Of a DNA stretch of 64,000 bases, positions 42,853-53,413 are shown piece by piece. The notes beneath the pieces were generated by a model. The model saw nothing but the letters and a program-made list of their open reading frames with translations. It was not told the DNA's origin and ran no database searches. The position numbers and the translations under genes are program-made. The DNA comes from Gliomastix tumulicola (taxonomy: Eukaryota; Ascomycota; Sordariomycetes; Hypocreales; Bionectriaceae): the NCBI GenBank assembly GCA_001599755.1, contig BCHX01000002.1, positions 2,170,001-2,234,000 of the forward strand, written 5' to 3'. Numbering within the stretch: the first letter of the stretch is position 1; the number at the start of each line of letters is the position of its first letter.

Positions 42853-45515
42853 CTACTTTTGGTCCATGTGCTTGATGCGGATTTCCACCGCTCTCCTGTG
42901 AGCCTCCAGTTCCTCCACCTTGGCCAGTTGCATGACCGCCGACCCTACGTTGCGCAGACCCTCCGCTGTCAGGTTGGAGCTTGTGATGTGCTTCATGAAG
43001 GAGCCCAGGTTGACGCCAGAGTACTGCTTGGCGAAGCCGTAGGTAGCTAGGATGAGAATGTCAGTATAACTCTGTTGTGTAGACATGTAAGGGGTGGGGG
43101 ATGGATGAGACTGGACGTACGTAGGGAGTGGTTGACACCGGCGGAGTAGTCGCCAACGCTCTCCGGCGTCCACTCTCCGATGAAGACACTGCCGGCATTC
43201 ATGACCTTGTCGACGGCGCCGGCGGCATCCTTGATCTGCAGGATGAGGTGCTCGGGGGCGTAGTCGTTGCTGATGCGCATGGCGTCGTCGATGGTCTTGA
43301 CGAGCACGGTGACGGAGTGGCCGATGGCGCCGCGGACAATGTCGACGCGCGGCAGAGCCGTGGCCTGGTTGTGCACCTCGTCGTCGATGGCCCTGAGCTG
43401 CTGCTCGTCGAGGTCGACGGCGATGAGGATGACCTGGCTGTCGACGCCGTGCTCCGCCTGCGAGAGGAGATCCGAGGCGACAAAGGCCGGGTTCGCGTCC
43501 TTGTCCGCGACGACGAGCACCTCGGAGGGCCCCGCGGGCATGTCGATGCCCACGCCGGCGTTGGTGTCGTTGCTGACGTGCATCTTGGCCGCCGTGACGA
43601 ACTGATTGCCCGGGCCGAGGATCTTGTCCACCTTGCTGACGCTCTCGGTGCCGTAGGCCATGGCCGCCACGGCCTGGGCGCCGCCGGCGAGGACGATGCT
43701 CTCGGCGCCGACGCGGTGCGCGACGTACACGATCTCGGGCGTGACGCTGCCGTCGGCGCGGGGCGGCGAGGCGAGCACGATCTTCTTGCAGCCGGCGACC
43801 ATGGCGGGCACACCGAGCATCAGCGCCGTGCTGGGGAGAACGGCCGTGCCTCCGGGGACGTACAGTCCGACCCTCTCGATGGGGCGCGAGAAGCGGCTGC
43901 AGACGACGCCGGGCATGGTCTCGACCTGGAGCGACTTCTCCTCCTTCTGCGCGGCGTGGAAGCGACGGATGTTCTCGAACGACGTGTCGATGGCCGCGAT
44001 GGTCTCGGGCGGCAGGTCCATGAGCTCCTTGGGGAAGGGCGCCTTGAGAACGGGCGACGCGAGGGAGGTGGCCTTTTCGAACTTGTGCGTGTAGGAGAGG
44101 ACGGCCTTGTCGCCGCCGGTCTTGACCTCCTCGATGATGGGGTGGATGATCTTGAGGATGGCGTCGGGGGACTTTTGGGAGGGCCGCTTGAGGGTCTCGC
44201 GGAGCTCGGTTTCGCTGACGGCGGTGGCGTCGACCTTCTTCATGACGATGCGGTCGTTCGCTGGGGTCGGTGCCGGTGCCGGTGCAGGAGCAGGCTTGGG
44301 CGCGGCGTCATTGGTCTTGATGCCCTCCTTCTCAGCCCACTTCCCCTTGGCGTTGCCTGTTCTCCTCTTCACCTTGAGGCTCTTGGCATCGAGGTTGGCC
44401 TCGATGTCGGCCAGACTGACACCGGAGCCCACGGCTTTTGCCAGGGCAAAGTAGATCAGATCCGCCGCCTCAAAGGCAACCTCCTCCTTCGTCTTTGCGT
44501 CGCACAGCTCCTCCGCCTCCTCCATGATCTTGGCCCGCAGCAGCTTCTCATCCGAGAACAGCCTCGCCGTGTACGAACCCGCGGGCGCCGACTCCTTACG
44601 CGCGCGGAGCGTCTGCTCGAGGGCGGCGACACCGCCCAGGTTCCCGAAGCAGCCAAACTGCTCGAGGTGGCAGAACCGCCCCTTCTGCCGGACGACGAAC
44701 TTGAGCGTGTCGTTGTCGCAGTCGAGCGCGATGCGCACGAGCTCCTGCGTGTCGCCCGAGGTGAGGCCCTTCACCCAGAGTCCCCTTTTCCGGCTCTGGT
44801 AGACACCCGTCTGTGTCTTCAGCGCCTCGAGGATGCTCTCCGCGCTCGTGTAGGCCAGCCCGAGGGCGACGCCGGCTTCGTTGGTGACGACGGTGGGGAT
44901 GAGGCTGTCGGGGCGATCGGACTGCCAATAAGAAGACAGGACGTCGGAGAGCAGGACCCGGTCCTTGTCGTCCTTGTTTGTGGTGAGGTCGGTCGAGCTG
45001 AGGATGGGGATGGCGTTGGCCTTCTTGGCAATCTCAATCGTCTTGGAGACAGCCACGCCAGACACCGGCTTCAGATACAGATACTGAATCTTCTTCGCGA
45101 CGGCCTCCTGCACAAACCGGTCCACGTCCACCGTCGACGGGTCGAAGTCCTTGATAAGCAGGCCATGCTCAGAAGCCACCGACAGGTCCGGCTTCGACAC
45201 AGCAGGCAGCACACGGGCGCCGAACTCAGTGTACTCCGAGATGCTCTCCGGGGCCACAAACACTCGCCTCGTCCCGCGGTCCAGCAGGCTCACGACGTCG
45301 TCCGACGACCCGAGGGCCGTGGCGTCCATGTGAGCGAAGAACTCATGGTTGTGACGACCCAGGAAGCGCGAGAGCTTCTCCAGCAGCTGGGGCTTGGCCT
45401 CGAAGAACGGGACGCCCAGGATCGAGACCTCTTCGCGGTTGAGTCCGTCGAGCTTCGCCAGTCCTGGAGGGACGGCCACGCTGACGAGGAACGGCAGGGG
45501 GAGAGCTGCCTCCAT
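42853..45515 (-). CDS. HIS4: Trifunctional histidine biosynthesis protein (HIS4 / his-3)
   Basis: Exons 45515-43121 and 43046-42853 on the minus strand give 862 aa. The N-terminal 220 residues are a fungal-specific region. Next come phosphoribosyl-AMP cyclohydrolase (about 235-310: GLWVKGLTSGDTQ, CDNDTLKF, RFCHLEQFGCFG), phosphoribosyl-ATP pyrophosphohydrolase (about 320-410: EEAEELCDAKTKEEVAFEAADLIYFALA), an Ala/Pro linker, and histidinol dehydrogenase (about 440-862: GLYVPGGTAVLPS, GPGNQFVTAAK, DMPAGPSEVLV, LLSQAEHG, HLILQ, SLPTYGFAKQYSGVN). The enzyme therefore covers steps 2, 3 and 9-10 of the pathway, as in yeast HIS4. The single intron falls inside the conserved SLPTYGFA motif, which fixes the splice precisely. 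A long ORF on the opposite strand is a codon-bias shadow. It is divergent from TAF9. Confidence 0.97.
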
Positions 45516-46049
45516 GGCTGGATGTTCTGATATCTATACAGTAGATCAAGCGGCACAGAATTCGCCTTCCACTCGCTGAAGTAAAACAATGGATCAAATC
45601 CTTCACTTCAAACAACAATGAATGATAATGGTTCTAGTAAGAAAAGTCGCCCAGCGATTCTCCAGCTGTGACGCTGTTGAGTTCCTGCATCGGCCGTCTG
45701 GTGGGGCAAGCCTGAACTGCCCCTCCAAAACGACCTCACCCAAAGAAAAAAATGTCAATTGGCGGTTCCGGCATCTCTGCGTGCGGGAACTGAGAAGGAA
45801 ATTCTCGAGGCTGCAATTGGCCCAAAAGACAATTAGAGTGTGGTCTGTGCGGTCGAGGACCGAGTCCCGGAATAACATTGTTCCCGCACTGACAATGGAT
45901 GGTACGTACTCGACAATAATAGCGGGCGCCAAGCACCAGCCGAGAAGCTCCATATTGAACAAGGCTACCAACCATCGGCATTTCTCCCATCGACCCTCGA
46001 GGCTTCCGATGCGCACACCTCAATCTTAATAGTCTTCACACAACTCACC
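45516..46049. promoter_or_regulatory. HIS4 / TAF9 bidirectional promoter
   Basis: 534 bp between two start codons. ATTGG (CCAAT on the minus strand) occurs at 45758-45762 and 45816-45820. I looked for the TGACTCA core of the amino-acid-starvation factor (Gcn4/CPC1), expected for a histidine gene, and saw no exact copy. Confidence 0.45.
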
Positions 46050-46862
46050 ATGTCGAGTCAGCCGCAAGTCAACGGCGCCTCGAGCGCATCCCTAAGCGGC
46101 TCGCAGACCGTCCCCAACACGCAGCAAAGCACCCAGAACGGCCAGTCCGCCACAATAAACGGCAGCACACAGCAGTCAGCAGCGGGGGCAGCAGCAGCAG
46201 CAGCAGCAGGAGGAGGCCCCGCGCCGTCTGCACCGTCAACATCCTCGCTCCCGCGGCCGCGCGATGCTAGGCTCATCGAGCTCCTCCTCACATCACAAGG
46301 CGTGACGGCCTACGAGCCGCGCGTGCCCCTCCTCCTCCTCGACTTCGCGTACCGACACACATCCTCCGTCCTCAGCGACGCGCTGCACCTCTCCGGCGAC
46401 CCTTACATCTCGCAGGCCGGGTCCAAGCCGTCGGCGGCGTCGGGCGCGACATCCGTGGCGGCGGGCGACGCGCCCGTGAGCGCAAACGCCGTGAAGCTCG
46501 CCATCGGCGCCCGGCTGGCGTACCAGTTCCGGGGCGGGAGCTCGGGCGGCGGCATCAGCAAGGAGTACATGCAGGAGCTGGCCCGCGAGCGGAACAAGGT
46601 CGCGTTGCCCAAGATTGTGCCCAACGAGTGGGGTGTTCGACTTCCCAACGAGCGGTTCGTGCTGAGCGGCACGAGCTGGGGCTTGAAGAATGGGTGGGAC
46701 GAGGAGGGCGACGACGACAATGAGTCGGACGGCGGCGATGCTATGGAGGGCATAGAGGCTCCGGACTTGGATGACGCGGTCGGCGGAGAGCCGGCAGAAG
46801 GGGGGACGATGGACGACGTTTTCGGAGGAGATGTCGACGCTGAGATGGCGGAAGATGAATAG
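46050..46862 (+). CDS. TAF9: Transcription initiation factor TFIID/SAGA subunit TAF9
   Basis: Single exon, 270 aa. A Gln/Ser/Ala-rich N-terminus (with an Ala run from a GCA repeat at about 46188-46211) precedes the histone-fold core: PRPRDARLIELLLTSQGV, YEPRVPLLLLDFAYRHTSSVLSDALHL, an Ala/Ser-rich insertion, then ANAVKLAIGARLAYQF. The conserved LPNERFVLSGTSWGL-type segment and an acidic C-terminus follow. This is the TFIID-31 family; the subunit pairs with TAF6 through histone folds in TFIID and SAGA. The roughly 40-residue insertion between histone-fold helices is longer than in yeast, as far as I recall. It is nuclear. Confidence 0.93.
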   Translation: MSSQPQVNGASSASLSGSQTVPNTQQSTQNGQSATINGSTQQSAAGAAAAAAAGGGPAPSAPSTSSLPRPRDARLIELLLTSQGVTAYEPRVPLLLLDFAYRHTSSVLSDALHLSGDPYISQAGSKPSAASGATSVAAGDAPVSANAVKLAIGARLAYQFRGGSSGGGISKEYMQELARERNKVALPKIVPNEWGVRLPNERFVLSGTSWGLKNGWDEEGDDDNESDGGDAMEGIEAPDLDDAVGGEPAEGGTMDDVFGGDVDAEMAEDE

Positions 46863-47313
46863 GTCAGGGACACAGTATGATATCTACTGCTTCTCGACCA
46901 GGGAGGAAGGCTTCTGTATCAAAATGGCGTTCGTGGCGTTTCGAGGGGGCCGGACTTTTGCATTTTTAGATACCAGTTGCGCGCTCGGTTATGGCACGCT
47001 GGTATCATTGACATCTATTACAAGAATAATACCTTTAAGAACATGATGCCCATTCGATCCCCGTAATCGTATGAATTTCAATTTTAATTGGAGGCGAACA
47101 GTTAAGAGCAGCCCTATTATCCTATTATGCGACAATGCTCTAGGCCGGACAAAGGAACAGATGGTGTGGCCGTCTCAACTCGCGTCACTTGAGGGTGTAG
47201 GATATGAACAAAGAGAAATCTTATGGTACACTAGGCCTGTAAGCGATATTTCATACACTCTATACCCAGCACTCGCTTCCTGAAAACCCAGCAAATTCAA
47301 ACATCCCCCCGAC
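46863..47313. other. Convergent spacer, TAF9 / MPP-beta
   Basis: 451 bp, no gene or clear element seen. Confidence 0.5.
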
Positions 47314-49023
47314 TTAGAACTTGGGCTTCAGCGTGTTCCTCAGCCTCTGGTAGTCGAACAGCCCGTCGATACCGCCCACTGCGCTGATGGCGAGGTCCTT
47401 GTCCCAGATCTTGCGGTTGGCGAAGTCCATGACGTCCTTCTCGGTAATGGCGTTGATCTGGCGCTCGATCTCGCCGGGGTTCAGCCTGCGGCCGGTGGTG
47501 ACGATCTGGCGACCGATGTCCTCGGCAACGGCGGTGGTGCCGTCGAGAGACAGGAGGATGGAGGCCTTGAGCTGAGCCTTGGCACGCTCGACCTCAGCCT
47601 CGCTGACGTTGTTGCAGAGACGGATCCACTCCCGGAGGGCGAAGTGGACGAGGTCGTCGACGCGGGTGATCTGGTCAGTGACCAGGTAGATACCCCAGAG
47701 GCTAGTGTCATGTTAGATATCATCACATTATTTAGGAGCACATTAGGTAGAGGAACATACCCAGTGTCGCTGTAGCTGGTAGAGAAGCTCATGAAGCTGT
47801 TGGCGAGATCGTGCTTGTGGACGAAACCGCTGAGCTTGCTGCCCTGGTGGGGGGCGTTGCCAAGAGCCTTGTCGTAGTTGCCCACGATAGCCTGGGCAAC
47901 GAGGGCCGTGAAGTAGTCCTCGGAATCCCAGCTGACACCCTCGACAGCAAGGGCAATGTTGGCAGTGCCCATTGTGTCGTCGCGAACGCGGACATCGGAA
48001 CCGACGAAGTCAGCCTTCTGCTTGGAGAGAAGGTAGGCGTGGTTCTCGGGGCCCTTGCCAGGAAGACCAGAGAAGTGCTTCTCGGCGAGCTCAACGAGAG
48101 CCTCGTGAGGAACACCACCAGAGCCGGCAAGGACCATGCGGTCAGCAGTGTAGTTGTTCTTGATGTAGTTGGTGAGCTCGGTACGGGTGATGTCGCGGAT
48201 GTTCTGACGGGGGCCGAGAATCGTGCGGCCCAGAGGCTGGTGCTGGAAGGCGGTGGCGTGGAGGTGGTCAAAAACAACCTCCTCAACCTGCTTCTCAACC
48301 TCCTCGGACTCCCTCAGGATAACGTCGCGCTCGCGCTCGATGGCAGCCTCCTCGAGCTTGGAGTTCTGGAGGATGTCGGAGAGGATGTCGACGAACTGGG
48401 GAACATCGGAGTTGAAGGCCTTGGCGAAGTAGACGGTGTTCTCGCGCTAGAATGAATGCATTAGGACGGGTTGTTGTCTTGGAAATTCCAGCGGATTATG
48501 AGCAGGCATACCGAGGTGTAGGCGTTGAGGTGTCCACCGAGGTTCTCGACCTCAAGCTCGAGCTGCTGCTGGGATCGCTTGGCAGTTCCCTAGAAAAAAT
48601 ATCTTAGCCATTGTTGACGACCGCTTTGGCACAGAAGTATTTCGCACCTTGAAGGCCAGGTGCTCGAGGAAGTGAGCGGTGCCGCTGGTCTCGTCCGTCT
48701 CGGCTCGCGAACCGGCATCGATCCAAACACCAACGGTCGAGGTCTGGGCCCAGGGGGAGTACTCGGTGGCAACCTATTCAAGCAATTGGGTCAGTAACAG
48801 CACTTTAAATTGAATGCGGGAGACCAATTGGGCTCCCGGATCCGAATTGAACATCGCAGCCGGGTCGACTCACGGTCAGGCCATTCTTGAGGGTGGTAGT
48901 CTGAGTTTTGCTGCCAGCGGCCGTGGGCGTCGCGAAGCCTCGCCTCAGGGCACCGGCGGCAGAGAAACCAGCACGGCCGCGGAGGCCCTGGGAAAGGTTC
49001 AAAGCTAGTCTCCGTGAGGCCAT
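47314..49023 (-). CDS. MAS1: Mitochondrial processing peptidase beta subunit
   Basis: Five exons on the minus strand: 49023-48874, 48773-48648, 48589-48512, 48446-47761 and 47701-47314, giving 475 aa. The N-terminus (MASRRLALNLSQGLRGRAGF...RRGFATP) is a mitochondrial presequence. The zinc-binding inverzincin motif is H84-F-L-E-H88 with the distal ligand Glu164 in VILRESEE. Both the two His and Glu87 are present, so this is the catalytic beta subunit, not the degenerate alpha or a core protein. It cleaves presequences from imported matrix proteins. Introns cluster in the 5' half, and the HFLEHLAFK/GTAKRS join is exact to the family. A CCAAT (minus strand, 49201-49205) lies 180 bp upstream, typical of Hap-controlled mitochondrial genes. 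Confidence 0.96.
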
Positions 49024-49872
49024 GGCGGAGGGTTGGGGAGGGTTGAGGAGGAATTGAATAGTGTGGTGAAATCTTTCGTTTCGTCGCCGCTCGGCTAGAA
49101 AGCTTTCCTGAGGTAATTTGCGGCCTGGGAGCTGAGGCCACGAGCTTACCTAAGCCAGTATTTATTCCGAACACCTCCGAATTTTTTTAGGTAGCGTGTG
49201 ATTGGACGATTCGGAGTGGGTTCCACCAAAATTCCCCTTCAGCCGAAAGGAGGCAAGAGGCCAGTCAATCTCCATAACAATGCCATCACGGCAACCAGCC
49301 GACTATCATATGACGGCCTAGTCCGTATGACTTCTTGTGATTGCTCTTAGAGATAGTCCAGATCATGAGGCACTGGGCCCGTCTGGCCCTCGCCATGCGG
49401 ACTTGCTCACTTCATTCATAGCTCCCTTCGTGAGGGAATGCAGTTGTACCGGGACTTACCCGTTCAGTGAGCTCATGCCTGTTGGTTATTGCGCAGCTGC
49501 AGGTACCAGGCAGGCGCAAGGGCCCGGGAAACAGGTACTTTGGACCATGAGCCTCGTCATGACCTCAGGCTTCCATGTGATAGATCAGTCTCATCTCTCA
49601 TGCCATTAAATGGCCTGAGGCTTCAACTCTTTATATATCATTGCATGCATCCTGCTTTTCTCTCCATCGATCCAGCTTCCCGTTATCTGTCTGCTCTTGT
49701 CCTCCCCCCCCCCCCCCCCCCAGTGATAATACCCAAGTCAGGCCATCTCCCCTGAAGACATCCTGGCCACTTATCGTCACGCGGACTGGTACATGATACA
49801 TTACGATACGTGCTATCCGACCACATTTCAGCCTCTCCTCATCGACTTTCCAGCACGCTCCAGTTCGACAGC
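49024..49872. promoter_or_regulatory. MPP-beta / Sip1 divergent promoter with C18 tract
   Basis: 849 bp between divergent starts. It contains the CCAAT noted for MPP-beta and an uninterrupted run of 18 C (49704-49721), about 150 bp upstream of the Sip1 start. No ORF of note. Confidence 0.5.
49704..49721 (+). repeat. C18 homopolymer
   Basis: Eighteen consecutive C residues. The length makes it a likely slippage site and a possible assembly error. On the other strand it is a G-run able to form a quadruplex. Confidence 0.8.
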
Positions 49873-52800
49873 ATGGGCGTTCGTGATTTGAGCCTAGATG
49901 ATGAGTCCCAGGCTCTATGCGTTCCCAAGTCGAAGACAAGCGCCAAGCTACGCACCACAACAATGAAACCCATCCTCCTACAGACGTATCCTCTTCTAGG
50001 ACAGGTTCTCTGCACGAACAATGAATCTGTTGAGATACAGGCCATATTGAAGGTCCCTCGGGCCCAAGGCCGTGAGGAATGGGAGGTGTCTCTCTGGTAC
50101 TCCGCCGACAAGTCCGAGTGGTCCGAGAGTCGCTTTCACGAGGTGGACGCTGGCCTGCAACCACAAAGCCTCCAAAGTCCATCCGAGTCGACCATCGACA
50201 TCTACTTCACTACCACTGTCGCATTCAAATCATCCGTCAATTTCACTGTCAGGTTCCGGAGCGAATCGCACCAGGCGTGGACTTGGGTCCGTGATGAGTA
50301 TGGCTTCGGCGACGGTGTCGTGGTGCGATCCGCGCCTCCGTCGGCATCAACGGAAATCCCGGACCTTATCAAGGATCTGAATACCGCCTGGAGGACCAAG
50401 GAACGTGTATGTGAATCTCCAAGGACACGACTCTGGTCCCTTGAGAGCACGGTGCGCTGCTCCGAGCGAGATCTCTCGAGTTTCAGCACTATCAGAATCG
50501 GAACTCCCTGGGGCTCTTTCCTGAGGTACGTATTGTGGAGCATTGACCTTCATACATCATCCTCGTCTTGATTGCATAAGTACTAATCTTGTCAATCAGA
50601 TGGTTCGCCCTGGTCCGGCACTCAGCTTCGTGGATTGCGCCTCGGCAGGGTAGATCGCATGTTGCCCTGGACAAAGACGCTATACTGTTCTCCTTCCTTG
50701 GAACCAATGGTAGATACCTCGTGTTCCTTCCCATCAGCGGAATCAACGACACGACATCTGTCCTGAGGTACACAGATCGCGAGGGTCTTTTGCTTCACGT
50801 ATGTCGGCTCTCTCCTCACATGTTCAACCCGATTGCAGGACTAAATAGTATTGTAAGGCCCGGTGTGACGCTGAAACCAGAGATGGCAAGAGCGGAGTCT
50901 CTCTTGTTGTGGCCGAGAGCGAGAGCTTCGATTGCGCCGTGGCAGCCGTCATGTACCATGCCCGAACCCGGATGTCCCAGGAGAGCACGGAGAGCACCGG
51001 CCTGGAACAGAAGAAACTGGAACAGAAGAAACTGCAACAGAAGAAACTGCAACAGGAGAAAGATGCGAAAGCGAAAGCGGAAGGAGAGTTCCATGCAGCG
51101 TGGATAGAAAAGTGGTATGACGGTATTGGATACTGTATGTGCCTCGTAGAGCTCCTTTTTATGTTCGAGAAGGAGAAGCTAGCTAATTTCTTATAGGCAC
51201 GTGGAACGGTCTCGGTCAGGACTTGACGGAGGAAAAGATCCTCCATGCACTGGACAGCCTGGCGGAAAACAACATCGATGTTTCCAGCCTTATCATCGAC
51301 GACAACTGGCAGTCTGTCGATTCCCAGGCTGCTGATCAGTCTCAGCGCGGCTGGCTCGAATTCCAGGCCGATCGAAAGGCGTTCCCAAGAGGCATTGACG
51401 GCACTGTCAAATACATCCGTCGTTGGCATCGCAACATCAGATTTGTTGCCGTTTGGCATGCCATGCTAGGGTACTGGGGAGGAATTTCACCAAACGGCGA
51501 GCTGGCGAAGAATTACAAGACAGTTGAGCTTGACCGGCTGGACCCAGACGGCAAACATCCGGAAGGAGACAAGATTACAGTCATTGCCAAGGAGGATGTG
51601 AGTCGCTTCTACAAGGACTTCTACGAATTCCTCGACCGTGCCAGAGTCAATGCTGTCAAGACGGACGCGCAGTTCATGTTGGATGCCTTGACCAGCTCCA
51701 AAGCCCGGCGTGAGCTTAGCAAGGAGTACTTCGACGCCTGGACCTTGCAGTCAACCCACCTCTTTGCCAGGAGGGCTGTCTCGTGCATGTCACTCTTCCC
51801 CCAGGCCTTGTTCTATTCTCAAATGCGGCCATCACGGATCGATTGTGTACTTCGCACCTCGGACGACTACTTCCCGAACGAGCCCCGATCGCATGCCTGG
51901 CACGTCTGGGCGAACGCACACAATTGCATCTTTGCTCAGTATCTCAACGTTATCCCAGATTGGGATATGTTCCAGACCAAGCACGAGTTTGGAGGGTATC
52001 ATGCTGCGGCTCGTTGTGTCAGTGGAGGACCAATCTGGATCACAGATATCCCTGGAGAGTATGATTTCGACTTGCTCCAACAGATAACGGGGAGAACTAC
52101 TCGAGGCAGGACTGCTATTTTCAGACCCAGCAATTTCGGAAAGGCCATCAACCCTTTCACCGGATACCACGACGATGTTCTTCTAAAGGTCGGAAGTTAT
52201 CATGGTAGGTTGAGCATGCAATCCCGAGAAATGACATGACTTTGCTAATCCGTACTCAGGCGGCTCTCTCAATGGAAGTCCCATACTAGCGATCTTCAAC
52301 GTCTCGCAACGACCGCTCGCCGAGATCATTCCTCTCTCAAACTTTCCCGGCGCTAATCCTGAGCTCGAGTATGTGATTCGCTCTCATGTCACAGGACGGA
52401 CATCCAGTCCGATGGGACTCGGTTCGCCAGGTCCGTTCGTATCCGGACGGTATGAAGTCGGCGGCTACGACATTTTGACAGCAGTTCCTGTTCGAACCGT
52501 CCCCAGCCACAAGCATGGTTCTGTATCAGTGGGCAACTTCGGTCTCCTCGGCAAGATGACTGGCTCTGCCGCCCTCACAAACCACAACATTGTTCAAAGG
52601 GAGAACAAAAGGGTCTACATTGACACAAGCATGAAAGCTCTGGGTACTCTAGGTGAGTGTTGAAGATGATCCCTGCTCTTTGTTCACATAACGTGTTCTA
52701 ACCTAGCTCGCCTTCACTTAGGGCTGTACATCTCGTCTTTGAGAAACATGGATATTGCCAAGGACTTCATGATCACTATCCAGGGCGAGCCGATTCCCTT

Positions 52801-52930
52801 CCACACGGTCAGTGTGTCAACTAGCAGCGAGTTTGTTCTCGAAGTCGATGTCGAAACTGCTTGGTATGAGTTGAACGCCCGAAGTGGCTGGAGCAACGAG
52901 GTCCGAGTTGCGATCAGCTTTAGCACATAG
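49873..52930 (+). CDS. Raffinose synthase / Sip1-like GH36 glycosidase
   Basis: Six exons, 49873-50525, 50600-50798, 50858-51134, 51197-52204, 52260-52652 and 52722-52930, give 912 aa. Landmarks of the raffinose synthase/Sip1 family (GH36): GIPWG-like GTPWGSFLRWFALVR, IAPRQG, YCTWNGLGQDLT, LIIDDNWQS, VWHAMLGYWGGISP, VNAVKTDAQFMLD, NEPRSHAWHVWANAHN, GGPIWITDIPG and NGSPILAIFNV. The Asp of VKTDAQ is the likely nucleophile by family analogy. There is no signal peptide, so it is intracellular. The substrate is unknown: fungal members are usually called alpha-galactosidase or raffinose synthase by homology only. Intron 2 (50799-50857) uses a weaker AAG acceptor and is the least certain join. A four-copy 15-bp repeat (51002-51061) adds a Gln/Lys/Leu helix to the loop before the WYDGIGYCTW segment. 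Confidence 0.9.
51002..51061 (+). repeat. In-frame 15-bp minisatellite, four copies
   Basis: Four consecutive 15-bp units (two with GAA, two with CAA at the second codon) encode repeats of L(E/Q)Q(K/E)K inside the Sip1 coding region. The fourth unit has one further change. Length change in whole units keeps frame. Confidence 0.85.
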
Positions 52931-53413
52931 ATTAGTGGTGGATTGAATCTTCCTCTAAAGATTTAGATCGATGATTTCTTTTACTTACCCGGTGTTTTCT
53001 GCTTTGGGAGCTTGTATAGTACGATAAATTGTCTAGTCGAATAATAGAATTGCTCGCTCAGATCTACACTGCATCGTCTTCAATAAACCCGAAGACCTAA
53101 TAAGAGAGCCACACATAATCTACCCCTACGAAGTGGCATAACCAGTGAATAAATCATTTAGGACTAATAGAATCACGACCGAAGCAATGCTCGGTAGTGA
53201 TTTCAGTGGTCTCGAAGGGGTGGCTGGAGTTGCCTTTGGTATAGGGTAGGTGGACTGTACGCGAAGCTTGCCCAGCACTCTAACCTCCAACCTCGTGTCT
53301 GGGATCTGACAACTGTCAAGCTCCTTACACTTCCATGCGTCTTCTCCAACAAGCAAAGTGGCCGTTGGTCAATCCCAGAATCTGAAATACAGATACGGTC
53401 ACACAAGTCAATC
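52931..53413. other. Intergenic spacer, Sip1 3' UTR / VPS53 promoter
   Basis: 483 bp, no gene or recognisable element. Confidence 0.5.

Noticed and set aside
43128..45530. 800-codon ORF on the plus strand
   Set aside because: It lies exactly antisense to HIS4. It is Asp/Gly/Val/Leu/Arg-rich with no domain, which is the mirror of GC-rich codon use on the other strand.
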